Source: Dasypus novemcinctus | Taxonomy: Eukaryota; Chordata; Mammalia; Cingulata; Dasypodidae | Assembly: GCF_030445035.2 (NCBI RefSeq) | Contig: NC_080689.1 | Location: 28,797,278-28,861,277 of the forward strand | Reading direction: 5' to 3' | Length of the DNA stretch: 64,000 nt | In this document: positions 47,621 through 60,124 of the stretch, piece after piece | How positions within the stretch are numbered: position 1 is the stretch's first letter | Layout: every line of letters starts with the position of its first letter | The notes under the pieces: generated by a model | The model's database searches: none | Told to the model about the DNA's origin: nothing | The model's input: only the letters and a program-made list of their open reading frames with translations | Program-made: the position numbers and the translations under genes

Positions 47621-48293
47621 TTGGAGGACATTATGTTGAATGAAGCAAGTCAGACACAAAAGGACAAATACTGATTGCACTATTGTGAACTAAAATATAT
47701 TGTGTAAACTCATGGAATTAATAATTAGAATATAGGTCACCAGAAAATAGAATGAGGTTAAAGAACAGAAAGCTGAGGTTTAAGCATTGCAGAATTGGTA
47801 AAAATGTTGCTTGTAAATCTTTGGGAATGAATAGAAATGGTGAAAGCATATCATACTGTTTGTAACTAGCAGTGCTATTGTATGGGTATGACAGTAGTTG
47901 AAAGAGAAAGTCTAAGTCATGTATATTACTAGAAGGAAAGTTAAAAACTGTAACATGGTAGTGTATATGACAGTAAAACCCCATGTAAAACATGAATATG
48001 GGTGATAATGCACATATAAAACTTTTTGCAAAATATAAATACAAATATACTGGATAGAAGAAAAAAGAATAGCAGCTATGTACAGCAGAGAAAGCATAGA
48101 GAGATTGAAAAGTGATGAGGTTTGTTTGGTTTTTGTTTATTATTATTATTGGAATAATGGAAGTAAGAATTATTGAAGTGAAGAATGCACAAATATGTGA
48201 TTACACCAAATATCACTGATTGTACACTTTGGATGGATGTTTGCTTTATTAGTATGTGCCAATAAAGTTGATTTATTAAATAAAAGTAAAAAA
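45243..48293 (+). mobile_element. L1: L1 ORF2 3' half and 3' UTR, sense
   Basis: It starts with sequence encoding 'CEEIETVIKNFPKMKS', the ORF2 segment ahead of the reverse transcriptase. It runs through the RT core and the C-terminal region ('MEYYAAVRRNEV', 47560-47600) into a 3' UTR of about 700 bp. AATAAA signals occur at 48259-48265 and nearby, followed by an A-rich tail to about 48293. The first half of the element is the inverted 44046-45242 part. Confidence 0.9.
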
Positions 48294-49028
48294 TACTTAA
48301 ATTATTGAATAGATGTAGAAAGACCAAAACATACCTATTATCCCATCATTCAAGCACAACCCCTGTTTATATTTTTTTCATTCTTTATAGTTCTTTCTAA
48401 GCACCTTTTAAAATTATAATTCTGATGAATAAATATCTGAGCATTTTTAACTTACAATATTAATTTTTAAAACAAAATCCTACGAAGAACCCAAAATAAC
48501 ACTACCCTTATGTGTTTTTGTTAGCTCTGATTTTTCTTTAAGAAAAGACAAAGAAAGCAAGCCAAATGGCTCTATATTTGCCACTATCTGAAAGAAGAAA
48601 TCTTAATATGTTAACAGGAGCAGTTAAAATTTCCTGGCACTAATTTCTAATGGAAAGCTGTATGGTGACTTAGAACAAATATGAGAATGTTGAGTTGTGC
48701 TGCTGATTTCTGTATCACAGTGATTTCTCATGGTAAAAAAGAATAAGTACGTAACTTATCCTGTCTACAGTTCAAATATTGATTAGACTAGATCACCTGT
48801 CCTCTGGGATGAACTACTGCTGTTGCAATGATATTCACTTGAATGGGACCATCCAGAGGATCAGCTATAGAGGAGTCGAACTAACCATGACTTTTCCTAA
48901 CAAACTGTAATTGTCATGGGGAGAAGCACCAATGCCAGCCTTCACCTTTACACTGCTGCATGCTGTGTCACCTATAAATATGGCAAACCTAGGAAGCTAA
49001 TCAAGGTGGAGAAGCTCAATGATAATGC
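48294..49028. other. Unassigned sequence
   Basis: No gene or repeat family recognised. The 63-codon frame at 48916-49107 runs into the pentanucleotide array and is not convincing. Confidence 0.5.
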
Positions 49029-49137
49029 TGTGTGTTGTGTTGTATTGTGTTGTATGGTATGGTATTGTATGGTATGGTATAGTATAGTATGGTATGGTAT
49101 GGTATGATATTGTACAATATTGTATTGTATTGTATTC
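49029..49137. repeat. Pentanucleotide microsatellite (TATGG/TATTG)n
   Basis: About 110 bp of 5-bp units grade from TGTGT/TATTG through TATGG and TATAG back to TATTG. The interruptions show an old, variegated array. Open frames through it on both strands are artefacts of the 5-bp period. Confidence 0.95.
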
Positions 49138-49559
49138 TTTCTCAGCAGGACCTTGGAAAGTGCCTGGACAAACACAGAGCCATAGGCAAAGGCAGAGCCA
49201 ATGAGACTCTGGAGAGCTGAAAAGGAAGCCTGTCAAAGGGAGCCTCTTTTCTTTACTCTGACCTCCTTTTCGATGCCTCAATCTTACCACTACAGAATGT
49301 ATTTATGGGTTTATTTAAGGAACTGCATAATATGTAGATTTTGACTAGGATGTTAACCCTTCCACCTGTTCTATAGATTCCATTCCTTCTCTATCTTCCT
49401 AAATCCACCTTTTTCTCTACCTTTCTCCTTCTCCCTGTGCTCCATCCTTTGTCTTCAAGCAATCCACTGTCTTCTACTATTGGAAAGCTCGAGAGCTCAT
49501 AATGATGTACCTGTATTTGCAAACTTATGGAGTTTTGGTTTTTTTCATATGTGAGATTT
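49138..49559. other. Unassigned sequence
   Basis: Nothing recognised. Confidence 0.5.
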
Positions 49560-49675
49560 TAAGCTCAAAAAGATTTAATTACCAGAGTTTGGCTACTAAA
49601 TGGTAGAACTGAGGTTCAAACACATATCTGTCTGACTCCATTCCCAGTTCTTTGTGCAGCATCAACAGATACTTT
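49560..49675 (-). mobile_element. MIR: MIR SINE fragment, antisense
   Basis: 'gctcaaaaagatttaattaccag', 'aatggtagaactgaggttcaaacac' and 'tctgtctgactccattcccagttctt' match antisense MIR. Confidence 0.8.
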
Positions 49676-50014
49676 TCTTCAATTTTTCCTGTTGCTACCA
49701 CTCTTTTTTTTTCCTTCTGTTCTTTTATCTTCAACATTGGATTTTTAATCTCTTTCTACAGTTTTTCTCATCCTTGAACTTCCTGCAGTTTCCTACCTGA
49801 CCTATTCCCTTTTATTGGCAAAGGGTTCATTCTGACATCAATTCAGTGACCGTCTTGCAATCCTTAATTTTTCCCAATCTTTACCACAAATTCAATGTTA
49901 CCACTTACTCATCAAAACTTTCATTGTCTTTATGAACATCACATTGTTAATTCTTCGTCTTACTCCTCCCTGTAACTACAATTACTTTTAGAAATATCCT
50001 TCCTTGGCTTTTGC
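49676..50014. other. Unassigned pyrimidine-rich sequence
   Basis: A T/C-rich stretch that could be a very old LINE fragment; I cannot name it. Confidence 0.4.
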
Positions 50015-50215
50015 TGCAGTGCATTATTGGTTAAGCAATGATCTCCAACAGAACCACAGGTGAATCTCAGCTCCACCATACATTGTCTATGTGACCTTTT
50101 CCAAGTTTCCTAATATCTCTGAGCCTAAGTTGCATCATCTAAAAAAGGTAGCTTTGAGAGCCAAATGAAAGTTTGCTTATAAAATACACAGTACACAACT
50201 GGCACTAAAGACAGG
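50015..50215 (+). mobile_element. MIR: MIR SINE
   Basis: 'gcagtgcattattggttaagcaatg', 'gtgaatctcagctccacca', 'ctatgtgacctttt' and 'ctctgagcctaagttgcatcatctaaaaaagg' follow the MIR consensus from the head onward. Confidence 0.85.
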
Positions 50216-50559
50216 TTGCCTAACAAACCTAAAATAAGCACAAAAAAGTTCAAATGTATTAAGTATTTTCTATGTTATGGAAATGTGTGCCATATGACTT
50301 GGTCCCTAAAAGGCAGCAATGCAATTGTTCCTCTTTGCACATAGCATGCTGAGATTGTTGTGGAAAATACAACAATCATTTTATTTTTAAAAAAGACATA
50401 TCAAAAAACAAACGGAATATAAAGAACCTACTTATTCTGTTTATTTCATCCTTGCTAAGTATTCTCAATTAACTAAACGATGGCAATAGTACTCAATATA
50501 TTATGGCCATGAAGAACTGTTACTATGTAATACAGAATCATGTATGAAACAGAAAATCC
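50216..50559. other. Unassigned sequence
   Basis: Nothing recognised. Confidence 0.5.
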
Positions 50560-51032
50560 AACACTGGGTTCTGTGAAGAGATTATCTTTATATGCCAAGG
50601 AGGATTTAAGGTTGCAGATGTAATTTAAGGTTGCCACTCAGCTAACCTTGAGTTGGGAAAGTTATCCTAGATTATCCAGATAGGCCTGATACAGTCACAG
50701 GGCCTTCTAAATGAAAGAGAAGAAAATCATAGTCAGAGAGGGAGATGTGATGATGGAAGCAGAGTTGGAGTGATGCAACTGCTGGCTTTGAAAATGGAAG
50801 GAGGCCATGAGCCAATGAATGAAGGCAGCCAACAGAGGCTGGAAAAGGCAAGAAAACTGATTCTTCTTTAGAGTCTCTAGAGAGGAGAGCAGCCCTGCCT
50901 GCCAGTACCTTGATTTTAGTCCAGAGAGACCTATTTTGAACTTCTGACTTCCAGAATTACAAGACAATACATTTGTATTGTATAAGCCACTAAGTTTGTT
51001 GTGATATTTTATGACAGCGGTAGAAAACTAAT
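50560..51032 (+). mobile_element. MLT1: MLT1-type LTR (ERVL-MaLR), sense
   Basis: 'gattatccagataggcctgat', 'ggagatgtgatgatggaagcagag', 'aggaggccatgagccaatgaatg', 'aggctggaaaaggcaagaaaactg', 'accttgattttagtccagagagacc', 'cttctgacttccagaattac' and 'taagccactaagtttgt' match MLT1 LTR order to its 3' end. The 5' boundary is approximate. Confidence 0.9.
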
Positions 51033-52578
51033 TCAAATATTATTTCATATTATCCTTGTTGTAAATCTCTCTGGGTAAAATAAATAAATAAAGTAATATA
51101 AGTAAGTAGAAAAGAATGGTGGCTGTATTTTCTCCAGAGAATAATGATGGTCTCTTGAGAGTGCCACCCCTTCAAAAAAGCTATTTAACATTAAAGTTTT
51201 TGAATAAGCTTTTCAAGGAGCTAGTATAAAAAAAAATAAGTGGATATGTTTTAGAGAAAATAACCTCTTTAAGAAACAATCACAGCACTACGATCACCGC
51301 ACATACACAATTGAAAATTGGTCGTAATACCTTGTGAAGGTTAGAAACAGCAGTATAATCATGCCTGTGTTGGTACTGTGAATATATAGTCCCATGAAGG
51401 GGAAATCTTAGAAAAATATGTACCTTTATTAAAAAGAATATATCACATTAATTTATCTTATAAGTTTAGACAGTGTCTGAGATTTTGAGATACCAAATAC
51501 ATAAAAAAGAGTAAATTCAGTATCTGAATATTTACAATACACAATGATAAGTAAGAATGTTTGTTAAAAAGTAGATACTTTACTTATATTTGCATAACTT
51601 AAAACAGCTTTGATATCTTTAAACCTATCCCTTCCCTCAAATGGATCATTTGGAAAATGGGCAGCATAGAATTCTGTAAAGTGGAGTTTGATTGAGCATT
51701 CTTCAGTAGAAGGAGATAATATGGGACTATGTTTTTTTATTTGTATGTCTGTTAAAAAATAAATTGGAAAAATAATCTTTTACTTAATTAGGCCACCCGT
51801 TAGCGGAAGGTTAGGATGATAATCAGTTTCAAGTGGGGATTCATTAGTCAGACAGCAAGTTGCTATGGTTTAAGAATTTGTTTCATTTTGTAGTTCCAGG
51901 AATTCACGTCCTTTTATTCCTATGAGATTCAAAGTTCAAATAATAGAAATATGATTTATATATCCTAGCATCCATCTTTGTGAAAAGTCTCTAAAATAAA
52001 ATGTTATTCTTTTTTCTATAATTAGAATTCTATAAACAATTGACTAGGACGCCACAAGAGAACATTAGAAAATGAAATATGTGCACCATCTGAACATCTG
52101 GAGGTTGTTTCTTCTCCTGGCTTGAAGAAAGCACTATACCAAAAACCTCAAACAATGTTTTACTATCATTCATCATGCAACCTCAATTAAATAGGACGTG
52201 ATTTATAACTTTGGTGGTTTTGAGGTTTTGGCCCTGTTTGCATATTTTGGGATGGATCCTTTTCTGATGTTACAATTATTTTCAATACAGTCACAGAAAA
52301 CTAGAGGAAATGAACTAACTTTACTGAGTATTGATGTTTGACATTTTCTAGCACTTGCCTTAGGTGGCTTGCTCAATGAATCCAATCTCATTTTTACAAT
52401 AATTGAAGTTCCTTTCAAAATAGATACATGACAAGTTGCCTATATATGTAGTAGCTCCTTTACCCTCAAAAATAAGCTTCATTCTTTAGCTACGTATGAG
52501 TGACTTTGGTCATGACAACCATTTAAAAATGATAATGACAAATTTTAGTTGGCCTATCAAAACTGTAATGATAACTAC
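51033..52578. other. Unassigned AT-rich sequence
   Basis: No gene or family recognised. Confidence 0.5.
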
Positions 52579-52984
52579 TGTTATGGAGTGAATCACATCT
52601 CCCCAAAACACATGTTCAAGTCCTACTCCTGGTCTTATGAATGTGAACTCATTTGTAAATAGGAACTTTGAAGATGTTATTAGTTAAAACGAGGCCAAAT
52701 TCTATTGCAGTGGGCTTTAGTTGAGGAAGACTGGCATATATCTAAGCAGAGGAAATTTGGTCAAAGTAAGCAAGACACAGACAGGGAGACAGATAATCAT
52801 GTGACAGAGACAGAGATTGAATTGTGGATTACCTGCAAGTCACCCCAGAGTGCTACAGACTTCAGAGAAAACATGGCCCTGCCATCATCTTCATTTTGGA
52901 CATAAAGTCTCCAAAACAGAGATAACAAATTCCTTTTGTTTAAGCTCTGGTACTTTATTACAGCAGCTCTGGCAAACTAAGACA
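52579..52984 (+). mobile_element. MaLR-type solo LTR (MST/MLT1-like), sense
   Basis: It begins TGTTATGGAGTGAATCAC and ends GCAAACTAAGACA, matching the MaLR termini ('tgctatggactgaatg'..'aacggactaagaca'). Central landmarks are 'aggaactttgaagatgttattagtta' and 'aggccaaattc'. It has TG..CA ends and is 406 bp long. Flanks ACTAC and GCTAC fit a 5-bp target duplication with one mismatch. Confidence 0.8.
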
Positions 52985-53204
52985 GCTACATTTATCATGC
53001 AAGTTTTGATCTCTCACACTTTCCCCAATTTCAGTATAATACCAGAGGACTTATTTTAGAGGAAAAATCAGTAGTTACATCATTATAAATGGTCTTGAGT
53101 TACCAGTCTCAAGAAATTTAGATTATTTTCAAGAATGAACTTATAATATTTTAGATATTTTAAAAAGAAGGACCTAACTTACATTATTTCACATTAAGAT
53201 TAGT

Positions 53205-53245
53205 AAAGTCCAAAGAATGGTGATGGTGATGATGATGATAGTAAC
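53205..53245. repeat. (GAT)n simple repeat
   Basis: A short run of GATGGTGATGATGATGATA type within otherwise unassigned sequence. Confidence 0.8.
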
Positions 53246-53261
53246 TGAAAAAAAGTGATTT

Positions 53262-53480
53262 GATTTTTAGAGTATATTAAAATTTCAAAGCACTTCATGC
53301 ATGATGCTTCTTCTAGAATCTGTGAAGTAGGTGGAGCAGGATTATCATACATTTGGAAACAAACAAACAAAAATGCTACCCAAAGAAATTAAAGATTCTT
53401 TTATGATATGACACTATCACAAAGTGAAAATCCAGATTTCTTGGATTCAGCCCTGCAGTCTTTATTGCCAAAAATAGCTA
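53262..53480 (-). mobile_element. MIR: MIR-like SINE, antisense, interrupted
   Basis: 'caaagcacttcatgcatgatgc', 'tgaagtaggtggagcaggattatcatac' and 'aaagtgaaaatccagatttcttggattcagccctgcagtc' follow antisense MIR order, with an A-rich CAAA insertion near 53360. Confidence 0.5.
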
Positions 53481-56400
53481 TACTACCTTCTCTTATGACT
53501 AGAAGAATGACCTGGACACCTTTCCACTAAAACTTTCTGGAAAATACATTAATGACTTCATAAGGAATTTTTGAATATAGTGTTATTCAAGGACTCAATT
53601 AGGATGTGATATTCTCCAGATCCTGTCATTTAAAGAGCAAAACTGTTCTTGGCAAATGACCTATTATTATGCATTAATCATTGTAAAAACCCACACTGAA
53701 TTTGGCTCTGCTATCCTACACGTGCATAATCTGAGGAACGTGACAAAAATTGTTATGGAGACAACCAAGTTTAGGCTTGGTCAAGAAATACCTTAAATTT
53801 CTTTAATGCTTCCAATTTCACCAGTACTATAATTTCTTCAATACAATTTCTTAACTTAGCCTGTCTCTTACTATTCACTATAATATATTATAAATAGCAA
53901 GCTAATATGGTAATGTGATAACATTTATAATATACATAATAAATACGATAATATATTTATAATAAAAATAACAATGAAAATATAGTTCTGCAATTTCAAA
54001 TTTGGCAAAATGCAATTATTATTCTTTTTTTTCATGTCACTGCTACAACTAAGGAATTTATAAAAAACGTAGTGTCTTCCAAATTTTTGTCCACTGAATT
54101 TCTAGCACACTCTGAGACTAACTAGCTTAATAATCAGATTAAATTAGTTTTATCAAAGATTTCTCCTTATTTGAACAATGATAACAGCAACATTAATATA
54201 ACACAATAAAATGGAATTTTTGGTTGCAGTATCATGACAGTATACACAACATTCAATATAAGGGGCAAGGACATGATTCCAGAAGTGTTTATCAACCAGT
54301 TATCACTTTTGAACCTATCCTTCCCATTGATAAGAAGGCTGGAGGTGGTTAGAGATGGGAATATAATTTTAACTGGGAAATACTGACATGATGTCAATCC
54401 CAATTTATGTAGAAAGGCCTGCCTCTCCCCTCCAGCATAAGAGAAGGGAACTCTCAGAGTGCCCTACATGGCTCCCTTCTAGTTTGTAGGTCATCGTGGA
54501 CTGGTATCTCACACAGAACAATGAAATTTGATGGTAACTGAGTAGCTGGTCATCTGCTCTGATGGTGGGGCAAAGGAAGCGTTGTTATGGCTTTAGACTT
54601 GAACTGCATTAACAAATATTTCAGGATTTTCAGGGCAGTAGAAGCGGGAGAATTTTCTTTGCCTCATATGCATGAGAGAAAATCAGTATTGGGTATATCT
54701 AAAGATAACCAAGTTCTCAATAGAAAGAAGGTGGACATAGTGAGAGATGCCTAGGTTATGCCTCAGAATCACAAGTGACAAGTTAGAATGGAGGCAAATT
54801 CACCAGTACTTATGGAACCTCAGGTCAGTAATCAATGATGGGGAGTTAACTGAGAAAGTGTCAGCTGAAATAACTGCCAAAAAATTGCCAGCCATTAGAA
54901 ACCCTCCTGTGTCTATTTCCTGTTCTGCCTCCCAGTGCTCCAGTCCTAAGGGAAGAAGAAACAGTATTAACACAATGGGAGAAGCAAAACAAGGAAATTT
55001 ATTGAAAAAGAGATAAGGAGCTATGTATATTACTTCTCTATCTTCCAGATTCTCACACATATGTAACAAGCAAGTTAGTGAAGAAGTTTTGACTTGAAAT
55101 CAAGGTTGAAATTATCACTATTACACAGACCTAAGTATTTGATTATAAAACTGAGACTATGTTGTATGAAATTAAGAAACTGGAATTGTTGATATTACTT
55201 AAGATTAAAAAGAAAAACCATAAGAACCTGCATCATATTTCATTCAGGAGCAGGGGAAAGCTTAGAAAGATTGAATTAAAGAGCCTGTAGGAAGCAAGTT
55301 AGTCACAGATGACACTTCATTGAATTCTACATGTTCAATATTATGATGAACTATTGTAAAACGATTAATAATCATTAACAATCTGACAATGTTATTGGAT
55401 TATCCCACAACATAACAATTTTTTCTTTCCTTCTGACTTTAGATTACCAAATTGTGATTCATAACACGAACATCTTCCCTTTTTTGATATGCATTCTCTA
55501 CTACTGTACTTAATTTGCCATTCTCTTGTAAAACACAATTTAATATAAAGCAAGACTCCATTTTGCCTATCAGTTGGGAACATTTTGAACCAGGTTGTAG
55601 GAATATGGTAATCTAAACAGCTTTTAAGTTATTGCATTAATTATCAGCATTCTTCTGTTTTTATGAAACAAACCAGATAGAACAACTCATGGGATATTAA
55701 TAGTAGCCAAGCTGGTTTAAACATGTTCCTCTTTGGCTGGTGCTTTCAAGCTAATGATCAAAGAGCAGCAATATTATGTGGTAATGGCTTTCCCCTCATT
55801 GGTTTGCAAAACCACACTGTATTAAACCACATCTTTCTTGTGATCCTTCAATAATCAACTATATAGTTAACAGCAGTATAAGTATGCTTCAATATTTTAT
55901 AGTAGCTAAGAACCCCTGCTGTCTATAATTATAGTCAGTACTTGGGCAAAAGGGGGAAAACTTAATTTTCTTAATGTTTTCATGCATGGGAAAACAAGTT
56001 TTTCCTTTTTATTAGTAATTCCATTGACTGAACCTAGCTGGGTTCACTTTTCCAAATTATAAGCAAACTAGGCCAATGAACTGTTTAAAAAAAAGTCTTT
56101 AAACAGCTAGTTATTTTCTAAAGACCTAATGGCAAAGATAAGAATCTTTCCAAGTTACATTTATCTTATGCTCTTACTTCTTCAAGGATCAGACTGACTT
56201 TGTCTTCATTGACTTAAAATCTTGATTAAATTTTGGCTGGAAACTAATAAAGCTGAAGAATGGAAAATGGAATGGCTAATTATTGATAGAATCTTGACCT
56301 TGAGAAGCAGTAGGGAAGGACTAACAAATGTTCTTTTATTAAATGTTGTGCTAAGCTAATGGGTCTGACTTTGTCAAGTTATTTACTAATGTAATGCAGG

Positions 56401-56754
56401 GAACTTCAATACAGTATGGGGGGGGGGGGTGAATTGATAGCATAAGAGGGAGTAAGGTTTCAAAAGATTTATTTCCAGGCCTTTTAAAATAATCTATGAA
56501 ATACTACATAGCAACTCCAAACTAGGCATTGAAGTCTAATGTGTGACAATGCTGAATACTGACTATTTTATATTATGACCTCAAATAAAAGCTGATATCA
56601 TACTGTGGTGTAGTAAAATACTTTCATTTTTATAGGCAATAGCTATTGCATCAAGAACTTATGAAGGAATTCTACTCAATAGTAATATCTATATTCCTTG
56701 TATTTTATACTAATGTTACATTGAGTTTTCCATTTTGTATAAACTATTGAAAGA
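53481..56754. other. Unassigned AT-rich sequence
   Basis: The largest stretch without a named repeat. It includes an AT-rich tract (53880-53985) and a G12 run at 56418-56429. Opposing frames at 54747-55016 and 54800-55069 overlap and are not convincing as genes. Confidence 0.45.
56418..56429. repeat. G12 homopolymer
   Basis: Twelve G in a row, followed by TGAATT. Confidence 0.95.
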
Positions 56755-57295
56755 AGAAGAAGCTGCTTTAAATCCCCCACTGTAATTGCACAGTTGATTA
56801 TTTCCTCCCAGAAATCTGTCATATTTTGTTTTCCATACTTTGTGACTATGTTATTAATGCATATGAATTTTAAATGGTTATACCTTCTTAGTAAATTTTT
56901 ATCACTATGAATGCCTCTTTTTACCTATGGTGCTTTTCTGCATTAAAGTGTAGTGTTTCTGATAACATGGCTGCACAATCTTTCTTTTGAATGTAGTTTG
57001 TAAAGAGTATCTTTTCTCCTGATTTGTATCAAGTTTACAGGTGTCTTTGGTAAACCACTCATACTTAGATCTTTAAAACTTTAAATCCAGTCTGAAAATC
57101 TTTGTCTTTTAATCAGAACATTTAGCATAGTTATGTTTAATGTAATTACCAGAATATTTGGGTTTATGTCTACCATCTTCTTTTGTGCTACATAGCCTCC
57201 CTCTTCTGTTTATTTTATTCTTATTTCTTGATTTCTCTTACATTGTTTGAATATTTTTATCATTGAATCTCCCTCTATTTGACTTTCATTAACAT
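56755..57295 (-). mobile_element. L1: Old L1 ORF2 5' fragment, antisense
   Basis: 'ccccactgtaattgcac', 'atgcatatgaattttaaatggttataccttctta', 'tatgaatgcctcttttta', 'ctttcttttgaatgtagttt' and 'aatcagaacatttagcata..ttaatgtaatta' line up with the antisense endonuclease part of L1 ORF2. It is highly decayed. Confidence 0.7.
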
Positions 57296-57405
57296 AATTT
57301 TACAATTGAGGAAACATAAGAAAAATGGCACAGATTTGTGGAGCTAAGATTTGAACACTCGATGTCGGCTTCCAGGAACCATGCTCTTACATATTATGCT
57401 GCTGA
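57296..57405 (-). mobile_element. MIR: MIR SINE fragment, antisense
   Basis: 'attttacaattgaggaaacataag', 'tggagctaagatttgaacac' and 'ccatgctcttacatattatgctgct' match antisense MIR. Confidence 0.75.
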
Positions 57406-58377
57406 TCGAGAAAACAAACTGTGATAATCATTAACTCCGCTATATCTGACCCAATGTTCTTTCCATGAAGGCTGGTACTTTAAAGTGAATTCCTTTACTT
57501 GAATCTTTTCTTTTTTTTTTTTTTTTATGCTGTGATTTGAAACTTCAGGTCCCTAATTAAGCATTAAGAGTGAGGCAAGGAAACTTTAATCTGAGAAGAG
57601 ATTATATATCTTCAACACTAAGTTCCAGATGGTCCTTGCAGTTATACATTTATAAGGAATACATATGGAAAATTCCAGGAGGAAACTAAACTATCTAACT
57701 ATCTCCGTACCATCTTAAAGCACAATTGTTAATTCTCAGAGCTGTGACTCAAACCAAGCAGAAAAGAAATCAGAAAATCATTTAAATGCTACAAAAATCT
57801 AATTGAGATATTTTAAAAACAATTTCAAAGACTACTTTGATTTCACAGTTTTATTAAACACTTGAAACTCTATTTTGTAGCATGGATGAATTTGCATATA
57901 GTCAAAAGAGAGGGGGTTACAGGGAAGCAAAGCAATAGGAAAGAAGACGATTGCCATAAATAACGGATAATAGGAAATGCTTCAATTTCACAAAGTGAGT
58001 ACTTTGTACTAGTTGTCTTGAATTTTAAACAGATGATCTAATTAAAATGCAATATCAGAATAATTTGGCTGAAATTGCCTTTCTAATATTTGTAGTTCTT
58101 ATTTCATTGGGCTTTTCTCTTTGATGAGGACAACTTTCCTTAACTTTTCAGGTTATTATATATGATGAACAATAAAATTTTCTTTGGGGAATTAGTTTCC
58201 CAGTCATTACGTAGAGATAGTACTAAGGAAACTCTCTAGAACTAAAGAGTGACTCTCATTCACTATAACTTGTACATAAAGCTAAATATAATTCAGACAA
58301 TCTAAAAATGTGTTTGCACAAATGCATGTGCTAACAGGTAAGTGTGGCTATGTATGTAAGTATGTATATATGTATGA
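57406..58377. other. Unassigned sequence
   Basis: No gene or family recognised. A T16 run is at 57511-57526. Confidence 0.5.
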
Positions 58378-58387
58378 GTGGTGGACT

Positions 58388-58398
58388 TGGCCCAGTGG
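58388..58398 (+). promoter_or_regulatory. Pol III A-box-like motif of SINE
   Basis: TGGCCCAGTGG fits the internal A box of tRNA-type promoters. Its position about 10 bp into the element is as expected. Confidence 0.6.
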
Positions 58399-58431
58399 TT
58401 AGGGCATCCGTCTACCACATGGGAGGTCCGC

Positions 58432-58442
58432 AGTTCAAACTC
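58432..58442 (+). promoter_or_regulatory. Pol III B-box-like motif of SINE
   Basis: AGTTCAAACTC resembles the B box (GGTTCGANTCC) with the usual deamination-type changes; spacing from the A box is about 33 bp. Confidence 0.6.
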
Positions 58443-58796
58443 CCAGCCTCCTTGACCTGTGTGAGCTGGCCCATGCGCAGTGCTGATGCGTGCAAGTAGT
58501 GCCGTGCCACGCAGGGGTGTCCCCCACATAGGGGAGCCCCACACGCAAGGAGTGCACCCCGTAAGGAGAGCCGCCCAGCACGAAAGAAAGTGCAGCCTGC
58601 CCAGGAATGGCGCCGCACACACGGAGAGCTGACACAAGAAGATGATGCAACAAAAAGAAACACAGATTCCCGTGCCACTGACATCAGAAGCGGACAAAGA
58701 AGACGAAGATGCAGCAAATAGACACAGAGAACAGACAACCGGGGTGGGGAGGGAGAAGGGGAGAGAAATAAATAAATAAATAAATCTTAAAAAAAT

Positions 58797-60124
58797 ATAT
58801 ATATATATGTATGTATGTGAATAGGTATGGCTGTTGTTTTCCCTTATAGGGAAACATTATAAAGCAGGAGGATCAATCTTAGGATAGAATTGTTTTGGTT
58901 TATTTTCCTTTAAAATAAGTAAATACAGTAGACTTAGACTAAATAAAGGTATTGAAAGGAGAGCCTTCTAAAGCAAACTGCCATTCAAATCACAGTTTTT
59001 GAGCAAAACATTTGCAATATGACAAATCCCTTTCACAACTTTGGATTCCTTCCTGGGAGTTATATATATTATAAGTCCAGACTGGTTTGAATTTTTGACT
59101 CAGCAACTACCAACATTATTGCATTGATCCTATTGTATCAGATTTTTTTTTCTGGTAAAGGTGGATTTGTGGTTCTTATTTTAAATCTGGAAGTAATTCC
59201 AATCCAACAAATGGGCACGTGGGAAGGTAAACAGGGAGAAGGGACATGACAGGGCCAACAAATATATAATAAAATGTGATCCTGATATCAATTCTTGTGT
59301 TTCAATAAGAGAAATCATTTAATACATTATTACTGAAGGCTATTAATTCTCAACTATTCTTAGAAATACTATTTTTGGTGTTGTTAAAATCAACTTTTAA
59401 AGCATGAAAATATAAACCTCAACACTTTATAACCATATCAGTTTTGAATAAATATAATATTATGGACACTGGTCACCCATTCTTTTTATTAGATCAAGTT
59501 CTTAATGCCTTTTATTTACTTTTAAAAAGTAAGTCCACCCTCAAAGTAGAGAGTCCACTACAGAGAATAATTAAACTTCTGGAAGGCAAAAGTTTATCTT
59601 TCTGTTCTTTGCATCAACAATCGTGCCTATAAGAGGACTTACAACCTATCGGACATTCTGTGATCCATAAACATTAGTTTAACTAAATTGAAAGTACCAC
59701 AAACTCCAAGTAAAAATTGAAAGAGCTCCAACTGATGCACTTTATGAGTATGATTATACTACAATTTTGTTCCCAGATACCATATTTAAGAATTTCTCGA
59801 GTTTATATTTTGCAAACTTTAATGTCATTCTTGTACAAAAATCATATTCTTGGCCTCAGCCTTAACTAAATATCACTCCAATTACCCAGGTTTTAGGGAA
59901 AATCTGGATCACACACAACTCCCTATAAGACTAACTCATAGAGCCTAGAGTATTTTATATTGTGAGTTACATAAATGTCTCTAACATCAGTATTAGAGTA
60001 CATTAAAGTGGTCCATGGAGAAGGTAAGGGGAGCACAAAACTCACCTTGCAAGCCCCCTCACATTTTCCATGAAAATCCTTTCTTCTTTAGTTTTTCTCC
60101 AGTGTAAAAGGGTTTAAGTGCACA
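58797..60124. other. Unassigned sequence
   Basis: No gene or confident repeat. 59580-59640 has a weak L2-like look. Confidence 0.45.

Larger units (their letters stand above)
58378..58796 (+). mobile_element. DAS-SINE: DAS-type tRNA-derived SINE, full length
   Basis: It begins with a tRNA-like head (A-box-like TGGCCCAGTGG, B-box-like AGTTCAAACTC) followed by the long body shared with 16855-17230. It ends in (AAAT)n AAATCTTAAAAAA. The sequence is GC-rich against its AT-rich surroundings. Short flanking direct repeats of ATATATGTATG type (near 58366 and 58799) fit a target duplication but overlap low-complexity sequence. Open frames in it (to 131 codons, minus) are incidental. Confidence 0.9.

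Noticed and set aside
48972..49290. Repetitive YHTIPYHTIQ-like frames on the minus strand
   Set aside because: They come from the pentanucleotide array, whose 5-bp period keeps several frames open.
58378..58450. Possible tRNA gene
   Set aside because: The A and B box-like motifs belong to a SINE head; no complete cloverleaf with acceptor pairing is seen and the sequence continues into the SINE body.
58302..58738. Overlapping 72-131-codon frames on the minus strand
   Set aside because: They are translations of the antisense strand of a GC-rich SINE.
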